From the NCBI GenBank assembly GCA_038828875.1, contig JAWBMQ010000002.1:1-64000 (forward strand): a stretch of 64,000 nucleotides of DNA, read 5' to 3'. The notes below the pieces were generated by a model, which was given only the letters and a program-made list of their open reading frames with translations, ran no database searches and was not told where the DNA came from. Source of the stretch: JAWBMQ01 sp038828875. Its GTDB lineage: Archaea; Nanobdellota; Nanobdellia; Woesearchaeales; JAWBMQ01. Below, piece after piece: positions 55,376 through 63,935 of this stretch (within the stretch, counting starts at the first letter, position 1; the number at the start of each line of letters is the position of its first letter). The position numbers and the translations under genes were made by a program.

Positions 55376-55888
55376 ATGAGAGCTAATCTAGATGATTTTT
55401 TCAAGATGGACAATTATAAAATTAGAGCTGAAATCAAGCAGTTAGATGCTGAAGTTTTGGTTTCTGCAAAATTATCAAAAAGTTTAGAAGATACAATTTC
55501 AAATTACAAAGAAGAATTATCTTATGATGTAAGATTAAGCTATGAAAAATTTCAGAAAAATGCCAAAAATTTGTTGAGTTATTGGTATAACTATAATACA
55601 CAGAATGGAAATGGTAGAATTACATTGAGTGAATATTTATCTTCATTAAGGGCAAAACTTAATTCATTGTCTATTGATTTGTACGAATTAGAGCTTTCAA
55701 TTTACGAAACTTTCAAAAAGCAAAAAAATGAAATATATGAATCTATAATTAGCACTATACATTCATCATTTAATTGGGAATATTTAGCTAAGAAAAATGA
55801 TAAATATCTTGAAAGAGTTAAAAATGAGGTGCTTGATTTTTACTATCCACCTTTAAATGATGAGGATCTTTCAAATGATGTATATTGA
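55376..55888 (+). CDS. Helical array protein 5
   Basis: This 170-residue helical protein has two long coiled-coil-like helices separated by an N/G-rich turn (NTQNGNGRITLSEYL). The turn RITLSEYL has the same 'Y-x-L-x-(E/D)-(Y/L)' form as YNLEEYF and YSLEDLF in array proteins 9 and 10. No signal or enzymatic motif. It has its own TATA box and a GGTGA site. Not recognised. Confidence 0.62.
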   Translation: MRANLDDFFKMDNYKIRAEIKQLDAEVLVSAKLSKSLEDTISNYKEELSYDVRLSYEKFQKNAKNLLSYWYNYNTQNGNGRITLSEYLSSLRAKLNSLSIDLYELELSIYETFKKQKNEIYESIISTIHSSFNWEYLAKKNDKYLERVKNEVLDFYYPPLNDEDLSNDVY

Positions 55889-55907
55889 AAATAGATTTTT
55901 AAATAAC

Positions 55908-55920
55908 AAAATTTATAAAT
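55908..55920 (+). promoter_or_regulatory. TATA box of array gene 6
   Basis: AAAATTTATAAAT lies about 37 bases before the ATG at 55951. The short leader contains AATGGTGATA as ribosome site. Confidence 0.6.
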
Positions 55921-55950
55921 TATGTAATACTACTACTAAATGGTGATACA

Positions 55951-56427
55951 ATGAATATAGAAAACCTACTTAGAAAATATGCAGTTGCTAATGCATACAA
56001 AAATACAATAGAAAAGTACAATGAAATTTTTGATAAAGAATACTACAAGGTAAGAAACGAAGATGAATTTTCTGATGAAGTTAACTACGTTAATTTGAAA
56101 AAGAAGACCTTAGAATTAGCAATGAAAAATTTAGAGATGGGAAGTGAATTAATACAAGTTAAAGTAAGTAAAGTAAAAAATTATCTTAACAAGAATATTG
56201 ACGAGCAAAAGTTGAAAACTTCTGAAGAATATTTCGATAATTTTATGGATAATTTGATTACAAATTGCTTAGTTATGGATGAATTGAGAAGTTTAGTAGA
56301 AGGAAGATATTTAAATAATAGATCGCAATTAAACAGAGAAACATTAGACTCTATTGAGAATCTTTCAAATACAGTTAAAGAATACAGGAAAATAATAAAA
56401 TCATTAATGGCAATTGATGTTAATTAA
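55951..56427 (+). CDS. Helical array protein 6
   Basis: This 158-residue, highly charged helical protein (E/K/N-rich) probably forms a three- or four-helix bundle. Small, with no signal, cysteine pair or motif of a known enzyme. It has its own TATA box and a GGTGA site, so it is transcribed independently of its upstream neighbour. Unknown function; grouped here only by composition and position. Confidence 0.6.
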   Translation: MNIENLLRKYAVANAYKNTIEKYNEIFDKEYYKVRNEDEFSDEVNYVNLKKKTLELAMKNLEMGSELIQVKVSKVKNYLNKNIDEQKLKTSEEYFDNFMDNLITNCLVMDELRSLVEGRYLNNRSQLNRETLDSIENLSNTVKEYRKIIKSLMAIDVN

Positions 56428-56461
56428 TTTGTTTATTTTTTATATTTTTTGAGGTGGGATA

Positions 56462-56818
56462 ATGAATTATAAAAATTTAGAAGATAAATTAGAGTTTCAA
56501 AATTTTAGATATTATTCAGAAGTAATCAAAAAGAATCTAAATATTAAAGGATATTTTGACATCCTTAGGAATTGTTATTATGATGATTCAAATATAAGAA
56601 AATATTATTATTCACTTGTTGAGGAATATCAAAGAAGTCCTAAAAAAAATAAAGATTTAGATTTAAAAATTTTTGAGTTATACAAATCAATGAATTATCT
56701 AACAAATTCAAAAAATAAAAAATCAGACATTTTAAACTACAACGAAGAAATACAAAAGTTTGCTATTGAATATTTAACTATAAAAAAACAAATTGAAAAT
56801 GATAGACGACAAAATTGA
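56462..56818 (+). CDS. Helical array protein 7 (small)
   Basis: This 118-residue helical protein is rich in Y, N and K. GAGGTGG ribosome site 4 bases before the ATG. A poly-T tract precedes it, so transcription from a promoter within the 35-base gap is doubtful. It may be read from the upstream unit. Its end overlaps the next gene by 20 bases, and the two may once have been one protein. Unknown function. Confidence 0.57.
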   Translation: MNYKNLEDKLEFQNFRYYSEVIKKNLNIKGYFDILRNCYYDDSNIRKYYYSLVEEYQRSPKKNKDLDLKIFELYKSMNYLTNSKNKKSDILNYNEEIQKFAIEYLTIKKQIENDRRQN

Positions 56819-57245
56819 TCAGCTTTATGATGAATTTTATGCAAAGATGGGAGAATTTTTTAATAGTGAAGAAATTACAGATTCTTTAGTAATTTTGCTT
56901 TCAAGAAAAAAAGTTTTGGAAAATTATATTAACAAAGTAATTGATCAAGTTAATTATATCCGACATAAAAATGAAAATTTTTATTATGATGTTTTAGATG
57001 ATTTATCAAAATTAACTATTAGTAAAATGTGGAAAGTTCTTAATAATAAACCATCTGAACAGCAATCACTTGAAGAATATGAGAAAAATATTCTAGAATA
57101 TCATAAAGAAGTAATAGATTGTGCTAACGATTTAATATATTTGAAAAAGTTGATTGATTATTATACTCTTTATGATCTTTTTTGTGCTCCATATTATTTA
57201 GAAGAAGCAAAAAAATTTTCTAAACAAATTATTAAGGAGGTATAA
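56799..57245 (+). CDS. Helical array protein 8
   Basis: This 148-residue protein is all helical. I start it at the ATG at 56799; the TTG two codons before is less likely. The 20-base overlap with the preceding gene, in another frame, suggests coupled translation. It ends right after AAGGAGGT, which serves as ribosome site for the next gene, the strongest Shine-Dalgarno in the array. Unknown function. Confidence 0.58.
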   Translation: MIDDKIDQLYDEFYAKMGEFFNSEEITDSLVILLSRKKVLENYINKVIDQVNYIRHKNENFYYDVLDDLSKLTISKMWKVLNNKPSEQQSLEEYEKNILEYHKEVIDCANDLIYLKKLIDYYTLYDLFCAPYYLEEAKKFSKQIIKEV

Positions 57246-57247
57246 AA

Positions 57248-57769
57248 ATGACTCTTCCTACAAGTATAGAAAAGATAATTAATGAGTATTATACTATTAT
57301 AAATGCATTTCATTCGAAGTACTTTAAAAATGAAAATTATAACTACACAAACAAATTTGCAGCATATAAGAAAATTTTTGAAAGTAATGAAGAAATATTA
57401 GATTATTTTTCTCAAAAAATTTCAGAAGATGCTAAAAAAAATATTAAACAATATAAAAAATTGCTGAATCTTTTTGATGAATTTAGGAAAGAATATTCTA
57501 AGTTTTGCAAAGAAAAGAAAAAAGTTGAAATAATATATCATAATAATAAAGAGTACAATTTAGAAGAATATTTCTATGATTTAGATAAAATTGCTTTAGA
57601 GATGTTAAAAGATAGCAATGTTGAAGATGTTGGAAAAACGTTAAATGAGTTTTTGAAAAAGCGAATTGATTATATTGCAAAAGGTTATCAATTATCTATA
57701 ATGTATTTGAATTTAATGGATGAATGTTCAAAAGTTTATGAAGATGGTGGATTGTATGACTCTCGATAA
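57248..57769 (+). CDS. Helical array protein 9
   Basis: This 173-residue helical protein has a middle break, IIYHNNKEYNLEEYFYDLDK, whose layout (hydrophobic pair, turn, Y-N-L-E-E-Y-F) matches VKFNGTTIYSLEDLFYITRN in the next protein. This suggests these neighbours are a tandem duplicate that has diverged strongly. Strong GGAGGT ribosome site 8 bases upstream. The 3' end overlaps the next gene by 14 bases. Confidence 0.62.
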   Translation: MTLPTSIEKIINEYYTIINAFHSKYFKNENYNYTNKFAAYKKIFESNEEILDYFSQKISEDAKKNIKQYKKLLNLFDEFRKEYSKFCKEKKKVEIIYHNNKEYNLEEYFYDLDKIALEMLKDSNVEDVGKTLNEFLKKRIDYIAKGYQLSIMYLNLMDECSKVYEDGGLYDSR

Positions 57770-58286
57770 AAAATTAAATGAACTTTATAAGAATTTGAAA
57801 GATAAATGGAAACAGTTTGAAGAGTGGGAAAATCAGATTAGATCAAAATATCTTGAAAAATGGAAAAGTAAAGATATTGAAGATATCTATCAATTTATTA
57901 AATATCCTATGAGTTATGAGTTAATGAACCTTATTTTAGAGAAAGAATCAAAATATTATAAATTAAACGTAAAAACAAATAATGAGTATGATCAATTGTT
58001 TAATAAATTTTTAGAACTAAAAGATAAGAAATTTAAAAAGGATTATGTTAAATTTAATGGAACAACAATCTATTCTCTGGAAGATTTATTTTATATAACA
58101 AGAAATTCAACGGATTTACCTTTTGTTTTTTTAGAAACTTCTTATTCTTTAGGTCTAAATGAAACTTCAACTATGAATATTTTTGAAAATTATTTAGAAG
58201 ATTTAAAAAGTTATTATCAATCTCTTTATGAATTCATAGATATGTTAACAAATTACATTGTAAAAAGAGGTGATAAAAATGAATAA
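57756..58286 (+). CDS. Helical array protein 10
   Basis: This 176-residue protein starts MTLDKKLNELYKNLKDKW at 57756, where GGTGG precedes the ATG; a longer frame from 57720 is possible. Helical, with the central turn TIYSLEDLFYITRNS shared in form with array protein 9. Ends 8 bases into the next gene. No signal, no cysteines of note, no recognised family. Confidence 0.62.
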   Translation: MTLDKKLNELYKNLKDKWKQFEEWENQIRSKYLEKWKSKDIEDIYQFIKYPMSYELMNLILEKESKYYKLNVKTNNEYDQLFNKFLELKDKKFKKDYVKFNGTTIYSLEDLFYITRNSTDLPFVFLETSYSLGLNETSTMNIFENYLEDLKSYYQSLYEFIDMLTNYIVKRGDKNE

Positions 58287-58863
58287 TTTAGAAAAAATTA
58301 CATCAATGTCTTATCCTGAGTACAAAATGATAGAAGATAGGTGGAAGAAACATTTAGATTATATTGCTTCAAGAATCAATATGTTGTATAGTTCAATTGG
58401 CAATAAAACATTAATAGATAAATTTTTGAATTATTATCAGCAAAGCAATGGAAATCTATATAATAAATTAAACGATCTTTTTTCTCAATATAATATAATG
58501 CTAAGCTATTCCTCAAATTCTAAAGTAAATGCAATTATTCAAGAGATAACTCAAGAAATACAAATTTATGAAAATCTAAAAAATAAGTTAGAGGAAATAA
58601 CTTTTTCTCCAGAGAAAAGGTATAATTTTAGCGATATGATAAAAAAATATATTCAAGAGAACAACATAAAGAATTTTAATTTAGTAAAAGATTTTCCAAA
58701 ATTGTTTTTTTGGATCTCTAGGAAGAATAACCTAAATACTCAAGAGATAAAAGTAGGTTTAGACACATATATTTTGAAAAGAGAACAAATGTATTACAGT
58801 TTATTTAATTTAGTTGAGCTTTCTATAGATTTAGTAAAACAAGTATCCAGTAATAAAAAATAA
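58279..58863 (+). CDS. Helical array protein 11
   Basis: This 194-residue protein has its ATG at 58279 preceded by AGAGGTGATAA; the GTG at 58270 is part of that ribosome site. Long N-terminal helices (HLDYIASRINMLYSSIG...), a turn RYNFSDMIKKYIQENN of the same form as in proteins 9 and 10, then C-terminal helices. Unknown function. Confidence 0.62.
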   Translation: MNNLEKITSMSYPEYKMIEDRWKKHLDYIASRINMLYSSIGNKTLIDKFLNYYQQSNGNLYNKLNDLFSQYNIMLSYSSNSKVNAIIQEITQEIQIYENLKNKLEEITFSPEKRYNFSDMIKKYIQENNIKNFNLVKDFPKLFFWISRKNNLNTQEIKVGLDTYILKREQMYYSLFNLVELSIDLVKQVSSNKK

Positions 58864-58924
58864 TAGATTTTGAAATCATAATATTTTTTAATTCTTTTTT
58901 GATATTTTATAATTGGTGATACAG

Positions 58925-59446
58925 ATGAAAGTTGGAAAAAATATTGAAAAAAAATTAGATGAATTATCTTTTAAAAGGTTAAGTATGGAATATTATAGAG
59001 CTTTAGAATTGTTATATTCAAATTATATTTCATATAGATTTAGAGAACACATTGAAAATGAGAATATAAAAAATTACTATAATTTTGAGAAAGAAATTTC
59101 AAAGAAAGTGAATCAAGAGCTAAAGCCTGTTCATGATATGTTTAATTACGTCAAAAAATCAATATTCGAATATCTTGATAATCCAGAAAACTTTAAAGAT
59201 CCTGTTGTTTTTAAGTATTATGTTAAATCTTTGGTCAATCAGTTTGAAAAGACAAATTCTTTTTTTGAAAAACATGTTATGCCATATCTTTGTCAAAAAC
59301 TAGAAAATAGAAAAGCAAATATAGTTAGTTATGATAAAGCAAATAAAAAGATATACTTTTTCTATACTAATCGGTATGAAGAGATGAACAATCTTTACAA
59401 AACAATGCAAATGATCACAGAAAAGCTGAAAAAAGCCATTTCTTAA
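58925..59446 (+). CDS. Helical array protein 12
   Basis: This 173-residue protein has GGTGA before the ATG at 58925; an in-frame TTG at 58913 is not needed. It is a helical bundle pattern with many Y, F, K and E. A beta-like island (IVSYDKANKKIYFFYTNR) near the C-terminus is unusual among the array proteins. Unknown function. Confidence 0.6.
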   Translation: MKVGKNIEKKLDELSFKRLSMEYYRALELLYSNYISYRFREHIENENIKNYYNFEKEISKKVNQELKPVHDMFNYVKKSIFEYLDNPENFKDPVVFKYYVKSLVNQFEKTNSFFEKHVMPYLCQKLENRKANIVSYDKANKKIYFFYTNRYEEMNNLYKTMQMITEKLKKAIS

Positions 59447-59484
59447 TCTTTTTTATTTTTTTAAGTTTTCTTTAAAATTTTAAA

Positions 59485-59497
59485 AAATTTTATAAAT
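59485..59497 (+). promoter_or_regulatory. TATA box of the last array unit
   Basis: AAATTTTATAAAT is centred about 33 bases before the ATG at 59525, with CAGTGATAA as a weak ribosome site. It should drive 59525 to 61856, three genes with 2-base or overlapping junctions. Confidence 0.6.
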
Positions 59498-59524
59498 GAT
59501 TTGTATTTATCATACAGTGATAAA

Positions 59525-60073
59525 ATGTCTTTGGATTTCAATATTGAAAAATATTATGAACATTTGTTGGAAGAAGTAAGAGATAGTTTAGTTTCTTTAG
59601 GTTGGGATAAGCAGTTTGTTGATGAACATATTCAAGAGTTAAATAAATATAATAGATATTCTTTATCAGAAGAAACCGATTTAGAATTGAGAAGATATAA
59701 AAATTTAATACATAAAATTTATTTAGGAATGCCTTATAGATTGAAAGAATATTTTTTAGAAAGATCTGAATATGTTTCTTTAGATGTAAATAAAATCTTA
59801 GAACTTTTTGATGAAACTTATGATAAATTAATAGAATTTAGAAATAAAAAAAGAAATTCAGAATTAAAAGATTATGTTGATCAAGAAAGTAAATTTTTAA
59901 CTGAACTAGTTCACTATGGTTTAGGTATTGAAAATATAGAATCTATTTTTGAGATTATTTATTCTGATGAAGATCATCTTGATGAAAATACGATTTATGA
60001 AAAAAATCAAGCGGCAATAAGTTATATAAAAGATTTTTATTTTCCTGAATTAATTTTGAAAAAAGATGATTAA
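59525..60073 (+). CDS. Helical array protein 13, GWD-motif group
   Basis: This 182-residue protein has VSLGWDKQFVDEHIQEL near residue 24 and FDETYDKLIEFRNKK near residue 97, both matched in order and spacing in the 44.1-kb protein. A possible third relative is the start of the 61.3-kb protein (FNQGIPEKFINYYTDY). The start at 59525 keeps the family-like length; the frame also extends to 59501. Acidic C-terminal half. Function unknown. Confidence 0.66.
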   Translation: MSLDFNIEKYYEHLLEEVRDSLVSLGWDKQFVDEHIQELNKYNRYSLSEETDLELRRYKNLIHKIYLGMPYRLKEYFLERSEYVSLDVNKILELFDETYDKLIEFRNKKRNSELKDYVDQESKFLTELVHYGLGIENIESIFEIIYSDEDHLDENTIYEKNQAAISYIKDFYFPELILKKDD

Positions 60074-60075
60074 AT

Positions 60076-61320
60076 ATGGATTCATACGAATATAACCTTT
60101 TGAAAAGAGAGCGAAATTTAGTAGATCTTTTTGAAAAAAATTCACATTTCCTTTTTTATGAAAATTTAAGAAAAAATTTTTCATATGCTGATGCTGATAA
60201 ACTTTATGCAATTATCGTTACTAAAATATCTTCTTTAGATTATTCTCTTCTTTTAGAGCTTAAAGCAGGAATAGAAGATAAGATTAATGATTATTACAAC
60301 AATAGACAAATCTATTCTTCAAAAATTTTTGATGAGTTAGAAGAACGATTGATTAAAGAAGCAAAACCATTCCTTGATAAAATTAGAAATGAATATAATT
60401 TATTTTATAACATAGTATTATCTAATTTAAATCATCTCAAAGATCATGAGGCTTTTGCAGAAGCATTAATAAATATGACTTTAGCTGAAATTATCACCTT
60501 AGATTTAACATATAAAGAAATTTCATCTATGGAAATGAATTATGCGTATTTAAAATATGATGAAATTAAGAACAAAATTTTAAAAAACAAAGAAAAAAGA
60601 ATTTACATTCAACCTGAGTTTGATGCAATTTTAAATGCATCATTATCAATTTCTGATAAAGATTTTATGCGATATTTACCTAGTTTTTTTGATCATTATA
60701 AATATGTTTTTGGTTTTGTATTAAGCAAAAATTCCTTTGAAAATTTAAAAAATTCAATTCAGGATTATAAAAATTCTATGGATAGAATTTGTTTTGATTT
60801 TCTAGAAGAAATTTCTAAGAAGAACATTTATTTTTTACCGACTACTTTCGAATTGAGATATAAGACGTTAGTTCCAGAAATGGAAATTTATGTTAATGAA
60901 AGTTATTATAAGAAATTGATGGTACAGCTTGATGTTTCTTATTTTTCAATGGAATATCAGAATTATATCTTAGAAAAATTTCAAAAGATAAAATCTTTTA
61001 ATCTAGAAATTTTAGAAGATAATAAACTAAATGCTTCTTCTTTATTTCAAAACTTAGAAACATTAATTAAAGACCCCATGAAGTCAGAATCCCTCTTTTT
61101 AGAACCTATCTTAAAGATAATTCAAGATGCAATGTTAAACAATTCGAATTATTCAAATATATTCTTTAAAGAATTGAAAAATCAATATTTGAAAATAGCA
61201 TTTTATGGAAATCTTATTGAATCTCTTGATTTAATTCAGGATTACTTTAATTATAGTAATAAGTTAGAAAAATTCAATGATTTTTTAAATTATTTAGACA
61301 ATAAATGTAATCTAAGATGA
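60076..61320 (+). CDS. Helical array protein 14 (largest)
   Basis: This 414-residue helical protein, without signal or membrane segment, is the largest of the array. It appears to consist of two helical halves separated near residue 190-200 (YIQPEFDAILNASLSISDKD), perhaps an internal duplication. It begins 2 bases after the previous stop. It overlaps the following gene by 4 bases (ATGA), so these genes are translationally coupled. Unknown function. Confidence 0.66.
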   Translation: MDSYEYNLLKRERNLVDLFEKNSHFLFYENLRKNFSYADADKLYAIIVTKISSLDYSLLLELKAGIEDKINDYYNNRQIYSSKIFDELEERLIKEAKPFLDKIRNEYNLFYNIVLSNLNHLKDHEAFAEALINMTLAEIITLDLTYKEISSMEMNYAYLKYDEIKNKILKNKEKRIYIQPEFDAILNASLSISDKDFMRYLPSFFDHYKYVFGFVLSKNSFENLKNSIQDYKNSMDRICFDFLEEISKKNIYFLPTTFELRYKTLVPEMEIYVNESYYKKLMVQLDVSYFSMEYQNYILEKFQKIKSFNLEILEDNKLNASSLFQNLETLIKDPMKSESLFLEPILKIIQDAMLNNSNYSNIFFKELKNQYLKIAFYGNLIESLDLIQDYFNYSNKLEKFNDFLNYLDNKCNLR

Positions 61321-61856
61321 CATTTGACTTAGAAAGAAAACTCAATCAATATTTTTTGGAATATAAGGAAAAGTTGTTTAATCAAGGCATTCCTGAAAAA
61401 TTCATAAATTATTATACGGATTATTTTTTTAACAAAATTGATAAGTTAGTTTTTATCTATGAAAGTGCAGAGAAAAAATTAGATTCGATTTATTTTCTCT
61501 TAAACGAAATTTTTGTAGATGATAAAAAGATAGATGACATTCTTTTTTCTTGTGATCCTTTCCTTTCAGAGTATTATTTTAGCATAGATCTTTTGATGAC
61601 TTCTCTTGAACAAATAACATCAACAAATGAAATAAATTTCAAAGAAATTAAATCAGAATTGAGAAATTATTATAAAGCAGTTACTACTTTTATAAAATGC
61701 GCATATTATTTTGATAAAATTTATTATGTGATAAGTGATGCAACTTTATTTTTAGATAAAAGCTTTCAAAATAATGAAAAAAAGATGTACAACTACATTA
61801 GATACAATATTTCTTTGTTAAAAGAGCAATATCATAGCAAAAAATTTAAAAACTAA
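61317..61856 (+). CDS. Helical array protein 15
   Basis: This 179-residue helical protein begins MTFDLERKLNQYFLEYKEKL; FNQGIPEKFINYYTDYFF may correspond to the GWD-motif segment of the group. It starts inside the stop codon of the preceding gene. C-terminal helices are rich in Y and F. Probably the last gene of its transcript. Unknown function. Confidence 0.62.
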   Translation: MTFDLERKLNQYFLEYKEKLFNQGIPEKFINYYTDYFFNKIDKLVFIYESAEKKLDSIYFLLNEIFVDDKKIDDILFSCDPFLSEYYFSIDLLMTSLEQITSTNEINFKEIKSELRNYYKAVTTFIKCAYYFDKIYYVISDATLFLDKSFQNNEKKMYNYIRYNISLLKEQYHSKKFKN

Positions 61857-61874
61857 AAAATAATAAATAGTTTT

Positions 61875-62498
61875 ATGGCATCTAAAACATTAAAGATCTT
61901 TATTGGTGTAGCTGGATTATTTACTGGAATTTCTTTGCTTTTTCCTCAAACCTACACAGGAAATTTTGTCAATCAAAATCCATCTTTTAGTATTTTTTCT
62001 TATTTAATGATTTTAGCATCATTTTTGTTGATTCTTGTTGCATCATCAGAATCAGAGACTTCAGAAAAGAAAGAAACTCTTGAAAATATAGTTGATGAAT
62101 CTATTGATCCTGATTTAGAAAAGTATTATTCTTTAGCAAAAAAAATATCAGAAAGCTATGAAAAAGCAATAGTACCTAAATATGATAAAGAACAAATAAA
62201 GGTAGATCTCTTTAATCTTATGAAAGGAAATATTTTATATTATGAAGAGAATAAAGAGAAGATGAAAAGGATTTTGGATTATTTATCAGCTAACAAAGAT
62301 AAAGAATTGGCAGAATTAGTAAAAACAAAGATTGATTTCTTACAGAAAGAATTAGAATATATGATCAATTACATTGATGATTTTGAATATTCTTTAGATA
62401 AGGATAAAAAAGAGATGAACATAAAAAGTAAGAGAGAAGAGTTGCTGAAAGAGTTGAATGAATATTATAAAAAAGTAAAAAGCAAGTTGCAATATTAA
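61875..62498 (+). CDS. Membrane protein with two helices and cytoplasmic coiled coil
   Basis: This is a 207-residue protein. Two hydrophobic helices (about residues 5-24 and 38-57) with a short loop form a hairpin, followed by a ~145-residue charged, coiled-coil-like region. If the N-terminus is inside, the coiled coil lies in the cytoplasm. An A/T-rich element (AAAATTTAAAAAC, about 61841-61853) lies 25-30 bases before the ATG, so a leaderless start is possible. As the only membrane protein at the end of the helical array, it might anchor one of the array proteins, but this is a guess. Confidence 0.65.
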   Translation: MASKTLKIFIGVAGLFTGISLLFPQTYTGNFVNQNPSFSIFSYLMILASFLLILVASSESETSEKKETLENIVDESIDPDLEKYYSLAKKISESYEKAIVPKYDKEQIKVDLFNLMKGNILYYEENKEKMKRILDYLSANKDKELAELVKTKIDFLQKELEYMINYIDDFEYSLDKDKKEMNIKSKREELLKELNEYYKKVKSKLQY

Positions 62499-62849
62499 TT
62501 ATTTTTTCTTAATAGTCTTTTTTAAAACATTTAATGGAAGCAAAGCACATTTAATTCTATTAATCCCTAAAGGAATTTTAATCATGTTTCTTATGAATGT
62601 TTCATCAAGTTTTTCAATTTCTTTTATTGATTTTCCAATTGCGTAATCTAATAACATATCAGCACTTGCGATGCAAATAGAACATCCTTTTCCTGAAAAC
62701 TTTGCATCTTTTATTTTTCCATTTTCTAAAACAACAAACATTTGAATATGATCTCCACAAATTGCATTTTCTTCTTCATCACTCAAACTGTTATCAATCT
62801 TTCCAAAATGAACTGGTTTTTGACTTCTTTCTATGATTTCGTTAAGCAT
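62499..62849 (-). CDS. IscU/SufU-type iron-sulfur scaffold protein
   Basis: This 116-residue protein has the three-cysteine plan of IscU/SufU/NifU-N scaffolds: AICGDH, KGCSICIASADML, and IKCALLPL near the end. The aspartate after the first cysteine is in place. SufU-like spacing in the middle (C-S-I-C) is clear. Scaffolds assemble [2Fe-2S] or [4Fe-4S] clusters, here perhaps for the radical SAM and TtuA enzymes of the window. No cysteine desulfurase gene is adjacent. I take the start at 62849; a frame to 62870 exists. Converges with the membrane protein gene at 62498. Confidence 0.88.
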   Translation of the reverse strand: MLNEIIERSQKPVHFGKIDNSLSDEEENAICGDHIQMFVVLENGKIKDAKFSGKGCSICIASADMLLDYAIGKSIKEIEKLDETFIRNMIKIPLGINRIKCALLPLNVLKKTIKKK

Positions 62850-62920
62850 ATTGATTATTATGAAGTTCATTTTTAAATATTTTTTGAATTTTCTGGTAGT
62901 TTAACTATCTTTAAATGAAT

Positions 62921-62932
62921 ATATTTATAAAA
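62921..62932 (+). promoter_or_regulatory. TATA box of the transglutaminase-like gene
   Basis: ATATTTATAAAA is centred about 28 bases before the ATG at 62955 and no ribosome site follows, a leaderless configuration. Confidence 0.6.
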
Positions 62933-62954
62933 TTCCTTTGGCATTTTTAAAAAA

Positions 62955-63887
62955 ATGAAAAATCCTTTTGATGTTAAATCCTTGGATGAATTGGTTTTAA
63001 TGTTTAGAGATTACAAAAATTATGATATTAGAACCTATGAAACAGAGAAATATAGTTATCAAATAAGTGATTATGATTACCTAATCATATCTAAGAAGGA
63101 TTTCAAATCAAAGCATATTTACTTTGACTATTATTTTGTTCTTCTGGATCAACTTTATCAGAATTTTATGCTAGAAATAAATGATAATGAATTTTATCTT
63201 TCTTATAACAATCAAAAAATAAGACTTGCAAAACCTAATCAAGTTATCAATGGCTTGTTTTGTTTCTTAGACGATTCTGTTTTAGATATTTTTGTTGAAG
63301 ACAATGAGTATATGAATTCCTTGTACAAAAATTTAACAAATTTGATTTCGTCAGTTAAAAAAGTGAGTGTTTTTGATCAGATAGATAAAACCATTTTTTT
63401 AAAATCTTCAACAAAGAAGAATTTGATAAACGTATTAGATGAACTTTTTGTGCTTAGACAAGTAACTAAAAAAGTATCAATTTTATTGACTTATGATGTT
63501 GTTGATGAAAAATTTTTAAGCATAAAATATGCAATTGATAATAAAGACAATGATAAATTTTATGTGCCTTTGGATTTTTACATAAAAGAAGGTAAAGGAA
63601 TTTGTAAGCAATTTTCTTTACTTTATGGTTATTTTTTAGAAAAATTGATTCAAGAGAAATATCTTCCAGGATCTTTTGCAATAGATTTAAATTATCGTGA
63701 TTTCAACGATTTGCCTAGTGGAGGCCATATGTGGGTAAGATATACTTCAGAAGCAGGAAATGTTTTTATTTTAGATAATAACCATATTATTGAATTGTTT
63801 TCTTCAAAAGAAAATAAAAGTAATGCATATTATAAAAGACCTTACGAATTTGAGGAATATGTTAAGAAAAAAATAAAGAATGTTTAA
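62955..63887 (+). CDS. Transglutaminase-like cysteine protein
   Basis: This is a 310-residue protein. The C-terminal third shows the Cys-His-Asp order of transglutaminase-like domains: EGKGICKQFSLLYG (nucleophile cysteine near residue 218), then GGHMWVRYT (histidine near residue 258), then FILDNNH (aspartate near residue 273). The N-terminal ~200 residues are a mixed domain without recognised family. No signal peptide, so the protein is probably cytoplasmic. Such domains can be proteases, amidases or peptide-processing enzymes. A likely second copy begins at 63936. Confidence 0.72.
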   Translation: MKNPFDVKSLDELVLMFRDYKNYDIRTYETEKYSYQISDYDYLIISKKDFKSKHIYFDYYFVLLDQLYQNFMLEINDNEFYLSYNNQKIRLAKPNQVINGLFCFLDDSVLDIFVEDNEYMNSLYKNLTNLISSVKKVSVFDQIDKTIFLKSSTKKNLINVLDELFVLRQVTKKVSILLTYDVVDEKFLSIKYAIDNKDNDKFYVPLDFYIKEGKGICKQFSLLYGYFLEKLIQEKYLPGSFAIDLNYRDFNDLPSGGHMWVRYTSEAGNVFILDNNHIIELFSSKENKSNAYYKRPYEFEEYVKKKIKNV

Positions 63888-63902
63888 CCACTACAAGATA
63901 GT

Positions 63903-63913
63903 AAAATTTATAA
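63903..63913 (+). promoter_or_regulatory. TATA box of the gene at the right edge
   Basis: AAAATTTATAA is centred about 27-28 bases before the ATG at 63936, again without a ribosome site. Confidence 0.55.
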
Positions 63914-63935
63914 GGAAATTTATTTTTCTTTTTTT

